A stretch of 20,767 nucleotides of DNA from contig JAADGU010000065.1 in the NCBI GenBank assembly GCA_013152195.1, forward strand, positions 1 through 20,767, written 5' to 3'. A program made the position numbers and the translations under genes. Numbering within the stretch: position 1 is the stretch's first letter; every line of letters begins with the position of its first letter. Below the pieces are notes generated by a model. That model was given only the letters and a program-made list of their open reading frames with translations, had not been told where the DNA came from and searched no databases. Below, piece after piece: positions 15,050 to 20,767 of this stretch. Source of the DNA: Nitrospirota bacterium. Its GTDB lineage: Bacteria; Nitrospirota; Thermodesulfovibrionia; Thermodesulfovibrionales; JdFR-85.

Positions 15050-16576
15050 ATGGCCAGAAAAAACCAGCTTGCGGATCTCAGAAGACTTATCGCCCTTCCA
15101 CCAAGGGATATGAGACGGCAGGTATCCAGATATATATATGAAGACCCCAATACAGTCCTGAGGCTTCTCTTCAGATTGATCCGGACTGAAAAATTCACAT
15201 CTCAGAAGAAAGACAACATATTAACACTTACAAAGTTCATACTTGACAGGCACAGCCCGCGGCCGCTTCCTGAATGGCTTATAAATGAACTCAGGAAGGT
15301 ACTTACGACAGAAAACATATCAGACCTGGACAAGGCCATTATTCTTTCGGCCTTCGAACCGGAAGACCTGCTGGAAAGCCTGGAAGGGTTTGAGGACTTT
15401 GTGGAAGAGTTTACAGACTTCAGGGACTCTTTTGAGGATTTCATAGTGGACCAGATAAGGTCGAACCCCTCAAAACTCTATGACATTCACAAGGTAATTA
15501 TTGAAAAAAGCAAACCCGAGGGACTTCTCGGCATGATTGAAGACCTGGCAGGCTCGGAAGAACCAGAAGTGATCTGCTTTCTGGAACACCTCACTTACCA
15601 CCACGACAGCGATGTCTCCCTCTCAGCTTTAAAGGCAATAGAGATGGGCTCAACCCAGGATGCAATAAACATCCTCTATAGTGTCTCCTGCCTTAATCCC
15701 CCAATGAAGGATGAAGCAGAAAGGGCGTATATATCACTTATGCAGGATCTACCATTGCCGGAGGAAGAGATGTCTTTCATCACTGACCCTCCGGAAGGAG
15801 GAAAGAGTAAATATATCGACCTCTGGGTAAGTCTTATTGACGGAAATGGTTCAATGTCTGCCTTTATCGGTAAAAAATTCGGCCGAAACAACTACTTTTT
15901 TGCCTCCATACTCATGAAACTAAAGGTTGGCATTAAGGATACAATCCTCATAACCAACCTGACAAAAGAAGGCTACGAGGATGTAAAGCGGGAATACTTC
16001 ACAGAGCTGAGTTATTATCCTGTACAGGAGGATTATCTCCTCAAACTAATAAAGCACTTTATGAAAAAGGGGTTCAGCAACGGATTCGCCATACCCCTTG
16101 ATACGGTTATCCTGAAAAACATCCTTGGCTGGCAGAATTTCGAACCTGTAGAATATATGCTTGAAACCTCTGATTACAAACCCCTCAGCTACCATCCAAA
16201 AGATATGTTCCAGTTCCCCTTTGAGACATGGTGGATGCATGAGGACAGCATATACAGGTTACTGAAGCCTTACAAGGGTAAGCAGACCAGTGATATCCCG
16301 GACAGCTTATTTCACAAGATAGCAGAGATATTTCTCGATTATGCCCGCAGAGAGGCCGTCCCAATGTGTGAATTATGCTCTGATATTATCCGCAACTCAA
16401 GCTATAGCAGAAGGACGAGACTGAGACGCCTCTTCTTAACAATCCGCAACGAGATCCTTAACCCGCCTGAAACCATATTCCAGTCTACCTTCCTTAACTT
16501 TGGAGTAGTTGCTACCATAGACCACATACTCCATAACCTCTCTCTTGGTGTGGACAACTCGGAACAGATTGAGTAA
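15050..16576 (+). CDS. Uncharacterised all-helical (HEAT-like) protein between mnmG and rsmG
   Basis: The 508-residue protein has no signal peptide or membrane segment, and I cannot assign it to a known enzyme. Sequence character is amphipathic helices in pairs, as in HEAT/ARM-type scaffolds: for example LIRTEKFTSQKKDNILTLTKFI near 43-64, the strongly acidic EDLLESLEGFEDFVEEF near 105-121, and VICFLEHLTYHHDSDVSLSALKAI near 174-197. A cluster of aromatic residues near 375-395 (MFQFPFETWWMHEDSIY) stands out and could be a binding face. The Cys pair in MCELC is not followed by more ligands. The ATG has AAAGGAGAGG seven bases upstream. It follows mnmG by 55 bp and its end overlaps the rsmG frame, so it is in the same operon. 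Function is unknown. Confidence 0.9.
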   Translation: MARKNQLADLRRLIALPPRDMRRQVSRYIYEDPNTVLRLLFRLIRTEKFTSQKKDNILTLTKFILDRHSPRPLPEWLINELRKVLTTENISDLDKAIILSAFEPEDLLESLEGFEDFVEEFTDFRDSFEDFIVDQIRSNPSKLYDIHKVIIEKSKPEGLLGMIEDLAGSEEPEVICFLEHLTYHHDSDVSLSALKAIEMGSTQDAINILYSVSCLNPPMKDEAERAYISLMQDLPLPEEEMSFITDPPEGGKSKYIDLWVSLIDGNGSMSAFIGKKFGRNNYFFASILMKLKVGIKDTILITNLTKEGYEDVKREYFTELSYYPVQEDYLLKLIKHFMKKGFSNGFAIPLDTVILKNILGWQNFEPVEYMLETSDYKPLSYHPKDMFQFPFETWWMHEDSIYRLLKPYKGKQTSDIPDSLFHKIAEIFLDYARREAVPMCELCSDIIRNSSYSRRTRLRRLFLTIRNEILNPPETIFQSTFLNFGVVATIDHILHNLSLGVDNSEQIE

Positions 16577-17267
16577 TCAGCCTGTGGCAGAGGAGTTTCT
16601 TGATATATTGACAGCAGGATTAAAAGAGATGGGCATAGAGCCTGAAGAAGAGATCCTGAAAAAATACGCTTTCTATCAGAGGGAACTGCGGAACTGGTCA
16701 AAAGCATACAATATAACGGGATTGAAAGACAACAGGGATATGGCCATCCGCCTTTTCCTGGATTCCCTGCTATACCTGAAGGTCTTTCCAGCCTCCCCTC
16801 AGGTCAGGACCGGGCATCCCCGGATACTTGATGTGGGCAGCGGGGGAGGATTTCCAGGGGTTGTGCTCAGGATTGCACGACCTGAATTAAGCACCTCACT
16901 GATGGAACCCTCCTGGAAAAAAGCCGGATTCCTGAGACACATATGCAATAAGCTCCGGTTAACAGACGTTACGGTAATTCAGAGTACACTTCAGGAGCAC
17001 GTAAAGAGTACCGGGGGAATAGTAGTCTACGATATTATTGTAACAATGGCACTCTTCAGGACATACGACTTTATCAGAAAGACCGAAAAGCTTCTCTCCA
17101 GGGGAGGCGTTTTAATCCTGAGCAAGGGACCAACATATTGTGAGGAAATAAAAGAGGCTCAAACCAGACTTGGAAACAGAATCAAGGATTTTAATATAGA
17201 ACCAATTGCCCTGAAGCTGCCACTAACAGACATAGTACGATATTTCATAAGGGTCACGCTGACTTAA
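16569..17267 (+). CDS. rsmG: 16S rRNA (guanine-527-N7)-methyltransferase RsmG (GidB)
   Basis: RsmG methylates N7 of G527 in 16S rRNA using S-adenosylmethionine. Family blocks are the N-terminal helices with NWSKAYNITGLKDNRDMAIRLFLDSL, then the SAM site ILDVGSGGGFPGVVLRIARPE and the lysine-glycine near LSKGP. The frame opens at TTG 16545. Possible starts are that TTG, GTG 16548, TTG 16569 (used here, with GGA five bases upstream) and GTG 16584; no ATG occurs until residue 29 of the open frame, too late for the family. The choice is unsure, but length from 16569 (232 aa) is close to normal (E. coli 207). Where most members have S/A-R-A after strand 5, this protein reads VTMALFR, so the usual Arg is replaced by Met. 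It overlaps the upstream gene by a few bases and converges on trpB. Confidence 0.9.
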   Translation: MSNQPVAEEFLDILTAGLKEMGIEPEEEILKKYAFYQRELRNWSKAYNITGLKDNRDMAIRLFLDSLLYLKVFPASPQVRTGHPRILDVGSGGGFPGVVLRIARPELSTSLMEPSWKKAGFLRHICNKLRLTDVTVIQSTLQEHVKSTGGIVVYDIIVTMALFRTYDFIRKTEKLLSRGGVLILSKGPTYCEEIKEAQTRLGNRIKDFNIEPIALKLPLTDIVRYFIRVTLT

Positions 17268-17297
17268 CCCCTACCCCCCTGTCCGGACTGTTCTGGA

Positions 17298-18473
17298 TTA
17301 CCGTTTTATTGCACCCTTGATCCTTGCAACATGTTCAACATCCTTGTCACCTCTTCCGGAAAGGTTAACTACTATAACCCTGTTTTTAGAGAGTATCGGA
17401 GCAAGCTTTATCACCTCTGCGATGGCATGGGCAGACTCAAGTGCCGGAATAATCCCCTCAGTCCTTGAGAGCATTTCAAAGGCATCAAGTGCCTCCACGT
17501 CTGTAGCATACGTGTACTCTGCCCTCCCCGCTTCACGGAGAAAGGCATGCTCGGGACCGACGGATGCGTAATCCAAGCCAGCAGAAACAGAATGCGTGCC
17601 AAGCACATTCCCGTCCTCATCCTGAAGGAGATAGCTCTTGCATCCCTGAAAAACACCGACTGAACCGCCTGCAAACCTCGCAGCATGAAGCCCGCTTTCT
17701 ATCCCTTCTCCTCCTGCCTCAACCCCAATCATCCGCACGTCATCCCTGAGAAATGCATGGAAAAGACCCATGGCATTACTGCCTCCGCCAACACAGGCAA
17801 TCAGATAATCCGGCAACCTGCCTTCTGCCTTCAATATCTGTCTCCTTGCCTCCCTGCCTATAACTGACTGAAATTTTCTGACCATTGTAGGGTATGGGTG
17901 AGGACCAAAGACTGTTCCCAGGATATAATGGGTTGTCCTTACATTGGTTGTCCAGTCCCGTAAGGCCTCATTTATTGCATCTTTCAGTGTCCTTGAGCCC
18001 AGGGAAACCTCTGAGACCTCTGCACCGAGAAGTCTCATCCTGAATACATTAAGGGCCTGTCGCTCCATATCCTCAGACCCCATATAGATCTCACACTTCA
18101 GCCCAACCAGTGCAGCCCCGGTTGCAGTGGCCACGCCATGCTGGCCGGCCCCGGTCTCGGCAATGAGTCTCTCTTTTCCCATCCTCTTGGCAAGAAGAGC
18201 CTGGCCAAGGGCATTGTTTATCTTGTGGGCTCCTGTATGGGTAAGGTCTTCTCTTTTCAGGTAGATCCTTGCACCACCAAGATGACTGGTCAGTCTCGAC
18301 GCAAAGTACAGGGGGGTGGGCCGGCCAACGTAGTCCCTGAGCAGGCTGCCGAATTCCTCATTAAACCCCTTCTCCCTTGTTACCTTCACAAAGGCCCCAT
18401 CCAGCTCCTCAAGTGCCGGAATCAGGGTTTCCGGAACGAACCTTCCACCATATCGACCAAAATACCTTTTCAT
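17298..18473 (-). CDS. trpB: Tryptophan synthase beta chain TrpB
   Basis: The 391-residue PLP enzyme condenses indole with L-serine to give L-tryptophan. It starts MKRYFGRYGGRFVPETLIPAL, the normal TrpB N-terminus, and has RPTPLYFASRL (51-61). The PLP lysine is K84 in THTGAHKINN, the catalytic E106 is in AETGAGQHGVATA, and the phosphate-binding glycine loop is ACVGGGSNAMGLF. C-terminal blocks VSAGLDYASVGPEHA, EGIIPALESAHA and NLSGRGDKD are all present. It belongs to the TrpB1 type that normally pairs with TrpA. The ATG has AGGAGA eight to nine bases upstream. It is monocistronic here: the gene on one side is convergent rsmG (30 bp) and on the other a divergent gene, so trpA must lie elsewhere. 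Confidence 0.97.
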   Translation of the reverse strand: MKRYFGRYGGRFVPETLIPALEELDGAFVKVTREKGFNEEFGSLLRDYVGRPTPLYFASRLTSHLGGARIYLKREDLTHTGAHKINNALGQALLAKRMGKERLIAETGAGQHGVATATGAALVGLKCEIYMGSEDMERQALNVFRMRLLGAEVSEVSLGSRTLKDAINEALRDWTTNVRTTHYILGTVFGPHPYPTMVRKFQSVIGREARRQILKAEGRLPDYLIACVGGGSNAMGLFHAFLRDDVRMIGVEAGGEGIESGLHAARFAGGSVGVFQGCKSYLLQDEDGNVLGTHSVSAGLDYASVGPEHAFLREAGRAEYTYATDVEALDAFEMLSRTEGIIPALESAHAIAEVIKLAPILSKNRVIVVNLSGRGDKDVEHVARIKGAIKR

Positions 18474-18553
18474 CTCAAAAGTCTCCTGTACTCCAAGATA
18501 TAAATTCCAATGGATTTTTATTTAACCATAAAGCTAACGTATTTTACAAAATA

Positions 18554-18562
18554 TGGTATAAT
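18554..18562 (+). promoter_or_regulatory. Extended -10 promoter of the Bax-like gene
   Basis: TGG-TATAAT (TATAAT at 18557-18562) is an extended -10 element in the 128-bp trpB/bax spacer. No good -35 stands 17 bases upstream. A start near 18569 would leave a leader of about 33 bases before the ATG at 18602. Confidence 0.5.
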
Positions 18563-18601
18563 TTCTAATGAAGCTGAATATAGCAGAGGTATTTTGAGAT
18601 A

Positions 18602-19417
18602 ATGAAAGGGTTTCTTACCGTAACCGTCTCCCTGATTGCCTTTTCCGTATTACTGTTCTCCGGCAAGGAAGTTCTTCGCACGCATGGCAGTAATATAGAG
18701 ATCATTTACAAGGACCTGGCATCAATTGAAGATCTTCAGGCAACGAAATTCGATTGTAATGCGGTAAAGCCTGTAGTCTACAAATCTGTAATCTCTCTTG
18801 AGGAGCTTACTGCAGATGAAAGGAAGGAGGCCTTTATCAAGATAGTACTTCCCTCTATCCTTATTGCCAGAAACGACATAGAGAAAGAGAGGAGAGCACT
18901 CCTGCAAATTGAGGAAAAGATCTCCAGAAACATAGCCTTAAAAGACAGTGAGTTATCATTGCTGAGTGACTTATCAGAAAAATACCGGACGGATAAGATC
19001 GATGAACTCCTCTCCCGTCTCAACACCCATCCACCCAGCATAATTCTTGCCCAGGCTGCCCTTGAAAGCGGATGGGGAAGTTCCAGGTTTTTTGCTGAGG
19101 GAAACAATATTTTTGGTACCTGGACCTTTGGCAACAGTGTCGGAATAAAGGCTACAGGATCAGAGGCAAGACTCTCAAAGTATGACTCTACGCTCCAGGC
19201 AGTTGAGGACTACCTTTTCAACATCAATGTCGGTTGGGCATATGAGGACTTCAGGAAACAGAGGACGGATACATCCCATTCACTAAAACTTATTAAATAC
19301 CTGGATAACTACTCCATCCTCAGAGAGGAGTATGTAAGGCGGCTTAATAATATAATAAGGAGCACGAATCTTGAGATTTACGATACCTGTCGTATTGATC
19401 CTGCTTTTATTTATTAG
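18602..19417 (+). CDS. bax: Bax-like glucosaminidase-domain protein
   Basis: The 271-residue protein has a membrane anchor or signal segment (about 3-21) and a charged helical stretch (about 65-140). A glucosaminidase domain (about 145-255) closely follows the E. coli Bax pattern: HPPSIILAQAALESGWGSSRFFAEGNNIFGTWTF. E155 in ALESGWG is the expected catalytic acid. The lysozyme-like fold of this family cleaves the glycan strands of peptidoglycan, most often N-acetylglucosaminidase activity, though E. coli Bax itself is poorly characterised. The ATG follows AGAGGT at a rather long distance of 12 bases. Its last 47 bases overlap the deacetylase gene, so both should be made from one transcript and act together on cell-wall or surface glycan. 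Confidence 0.88.
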   Translation: MKGFLTVTVSLIAFSVLLFSGKEVLRTHGSNIEIIYKDLASIEDLQATKFDCNAVKPVVYKSVISLEELTADERKEAFIKIVLPSILIARNDIEKERRALLQIEEKISRNIALKDSELSLLSDLSEKYRTDKIDELLSRLNTHPPSIILAQAALESGWGSSRFFAEGNNIFGTWTFGNSVGIKATGSEARLSKYDSTLQAVEDYLFNINVGWAYEDFRKQRTDTSHSLKLIKYLDNYSILREEYVRRLNNIIRSTNLEIYDTCRIDPAFIY

Positions 19418-20408
19418 CCCAGGCTATGCGGCAGAGACAGGCTATGCCACTGTATTTGTTTATCATAAGTTCGATGAACCAGAAAGCCCAAGCACCTCTA
19501 TAGCCACAGAAGAGTTTCAGGCTCAACTTCGTTATCTGAAAAATAACCAGTACAATGTTGTAAGCCTTCCCGAGCTCGTCGCACTTATCAGGGACAAGGC
19601 TGATATTCCGCCAAAAACTGTTGTTATAACAATTGATGACGGCTACAAGTCTGTATATACACACGCATTCCCCCTGCTGAAAAAATACGGTTTCCCCTTT
19701 ACAGTCTTTTTATATATGGAAGCCTTGGATAGATACCCTGACTTCATGACATCTGGAGACATTCTGGACATAATGAAATACAAAAAGGCAACTTTTGGTA
19801 ACCATTCCTATTCCCACCAAAGACTTGCCCGGTGGCCTGAGGGAATGTCCCGTAAAGAATACCTGCAACTGCTCGAAGATGATCTTACAAGAAGCCAGGA
19901 ACGCTTTAAAAAAATCCTTGGTATCCGGCCTGAATTCTATGCATTCCCCTATGGAGAGTATAATCAGGAGTTTGTGAGCCTGTTAAAAAAACATGGATAC
20001 ACTGCCTCACTCACACAGGACCCGGCAAGCACAGGGGTTCCTACTGATATTTACCTGCTGCCCAGGTATGCCTCGGTTGGAAGCTGGGCAAAGATGGACA
20101 AATTCAAGGAATTCTTATTGACTGAACCACTAAATGTTGACAACGTATATCCACCTTACGGGATTCTTGAAAAAAATCCCCCGGGCAGGATAGAGGGGAG
20201 GATAATAAATCCCGGCAATTATAAGAACCTGGGTATTTATGTCTCCGAGCTTGGATGGATAAGGCCTGAAGTTGATAAGGAAAGCGGAATGGTTACAGCT
20301 AAAATCACTGAAAAGCTGAACAGGAAGGTCAACCGTATAGGTTTTACAGCCATAAATAGAGAAACAGGCAGGGAATCAACTTATTTCTACATGATTATAC
20401 TGAAGTAA
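19371..20408 (+). CDS. Secreted polysaccharide deacetylase (NodB-type), TTG start
   Basis: The 345-residue protein starts at TTG 19371, with AAGGAG eight bases upstream, and this start yields a normal signal peptide (MRFTIPVVLILLLFISPGYAAE). The CE4 domain (about 25-255) has motif 1 as TIDDG (87-91, metal-binding D90), motif 2 as H145-S-x-x-H149 in GNHSYSH, and motif 3 as FPYGEYN (192-198). The early YHKF (31-34) and EEFQAQLRYLKNN resemble secreted deacetylases of the PgaB/IcaB kind. The metal ligands are intact, so it should remove N-acetyl groups from an extracytoplasmic glycan, either peptidoglycan or an exopolysaccharide. A C-terminal extension (about 258-345) looks like a small beta-sandwich and has no assignment. 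It overlaps bax by 47 bases and ends 50 bases before the shared terminator. Confidence 0.9.
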   Translation: MRFTIPVVLILLLFISPGYAAETGYATVFVYHKFDEPESPSTSIATEEFQAQLRYLKNNQYNVVSLPELVALIRDKADIPPKTVVITIDDGYKSVYTHAFPLLKKYGFPFTVFLYMEALDRYPDFMTSGDILDIMKYKKATFGNHSYSHQRLARWPEGMSRKEYLQLLEDDLTRSQERFKKILGIRPEFYAFPYGEYNQEFVSLLKKHGYTASLTQDPASTGVPTDIYLLPRYASVGSWAKMDKFKEFLLTEPLNVDNVYPPYGILEKNPPGRIEGRIINPGNYKNLGIYVSELGWIRPEVDKESGMVTAKITEKLNRKVNRIGFTAINRETGRESTYFYMIILK

Positions 20409-20458
20409 TGATATTGATGGTCTCAGCACTGTCATAAGCATTCGTACAACTACACAAA

Positions 20459-20497
20459 AAAAAGGGATATGGACTGTTGAGGTCCATATCCCTTTTT
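20459..20497. terminator. Bidirectional intrinsic terminator between the deacetylase and rRNA genes
   Basis: Arms 20459-20474 and 20482-20497 form a perfect 16-bp stem with a 7-base loop (TGTTGAG). The stem begins with A's and ends with T's on both strands, so it can stop both the deacetylase transcript and the rRNA transcript arriving from the right. It ends 11 bases before the 5S 3' end. Confidence 0.93.
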
Positions 20498-20508
20498 AAA
20501 TTTTAAAT

Positions 20509-20626
20509 CCGGCGGCGTCCTACTTTCCCACGACCTCGCAGTCGCAGTATCATCGGCCCTGGCGGTCTTAACTTCCGTGTTCGGTCGGAATGGGAACGGG
20601 TGTTTCCCCGCCGGCATAACCACCGG
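20509..20626 (-). rRNA. rrf: 5S ribosomal RNA
   Basis: The minus strand gives a 118-base 5S rRNA. Its 5' CCGGTGG pairs with the 3' CCGCCGG to make helix I. It has the conserved CCCGTTCCCATTCCGACC segment, GAACACGGAAGTTAAG of loop B/helix III, and GGCCGATGATACTG leading into GTGGGAAAGTAGGACG. Exact ends may differ by a base or two. It lies about 90 bases downstream of the 23S 3' end. Confidence 0.95.
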
Positions 20627-20715
20627 AAAACTCTTCTTCTATATATAGAATATAACTTAAAGAACAAAAAAATCAAGTCTTTGACAACAGGAGGGTACTG
20701 GGAAAAGAAGGAGAG

Positions 20716-20767
20716 TAGGTCAAGCCTCACGGTCTATTAGTACTGGTAAGCTGAACGGGTTACTCCG
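20716..20767 (-). rRNA. rrl: 23S ribosomal RNA, 3' end (cut by window edge)
   Basis: The minus strand contains CAGCTTACCAGTACTAATAG followed by ACCGTGAGGCTTGACC, which is the universal 3' end of 23S rRNA (E. coli: GTACTAAT...CCGTGAGGCTTAACC). Only about 52 bases lie in the window. The exact 3' end is estimated. Confidence 0.93.

Noticed and set aside
20627..20715. tRNA gene in the 23S-5S spacer
   Set aside because: The 89-base spacer is A/T-rich with a short TATATATA stretch and has no cloverleaf or T-loop consensus.
20503..20730. 75-codon minus-strand frame near the right edge
   Set aside because: It runs through the 5S rRNA gene and the 5S-23S spacer; the sequence is fully explained as rRNA.
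1..20767. CRISPR array, toxin-antitoxin pair, prophage or transposase
   Set aside because: No regularly spaced repeats, integrase/transposase motifs or compact toxin-antitoxin gene pair was seen on either strand.

Overview
The window comes from the chromosome of a Gram-negative (diderm) bacterium that makes lipid A. It holds a bamA-skp-lpxD-fabZ-lpxA cluster, lpxI, two periplasmic or envelope-directed cell-wall enzymes, and the end of an rRNA operon. Base composition is moderate, genes are densely packed, and most starts have good Shine-Dalgarno sites. Gene content and style resemble a sulfur-cycle lineage such as Nitrospirota (Thermodesulfovibrionia-like) or Desulfobacterota. That placement is an impression from the proteins, not something the sequence proves. 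I see no prophage, transposase, CRISPR array or tRNA.

Layout. Positions 1-328 (-) hold the N-terminal part of a YggS/PLPBP-family PLP protein that runs off the left edge. A small VanZ-like membrane protein (462-830, -) and an M23 murein endopeptidase (1091-2338, +) diverge from a 260-bp spacer with a 116-bp terminal-inverted-repeat element. Both of these genes have a -10 box so close to the start codon that the transcripts may be leaderless. Facing the M23 gene, with only 7 bp between the stops, is a signalling pair read right to left: a CHASE-PAS hybrid histidine kinase (to 5826) and an overlapping REC-HD-GYP response regulator (2346-3416), probably a c-di-GMP phosphodiesterase.

Positions 6001-12242 (-) are the outer-membrane biogenesis block: bamA, skp/ompH, lpxD, fabZ and lpxA, with lpxI behind a palindrome and its own promoter. 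Together these insert outer-membrane proteins, chaperone them, and carry out the UDP-GlcNAc acylation and UDP-diacylglucosamine cleavage steps of lipid A synthesis. FabZ supplies hydroxyacyl-chain dehydration. lpxB does not follow lpxI here, nor does trpA follow trpB.

Positions 12545-17267 (+) hold a small four-Cys protein of unknown function overlapping mnmG, then a 508-residue all-helical protein of unknown function, then rsmG. This is the gidA-gidB neighbourhood with two unrecognised proteins around it. trpB (17298-18473, -) stands alone. A Bax-like glucosaminidase and a TTG-started polysaccharide deacetylase overlap at 18602-20408 (+). A perfect 16-bp stem terminator separates them from the 5S and 23S rRNA genes, which lie on the minus strand and leave the window at the right.

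Most of the window is ordinary housekeeping sequence. The best candidates for something undescribed are the two unknown proteins flanking mnmG, the inverted-repeat element at 904-1019, and the short palindromes with the TCCCGAA...TTCGGGA pattern. I found no convincing evidence for a new defence or mobile system.
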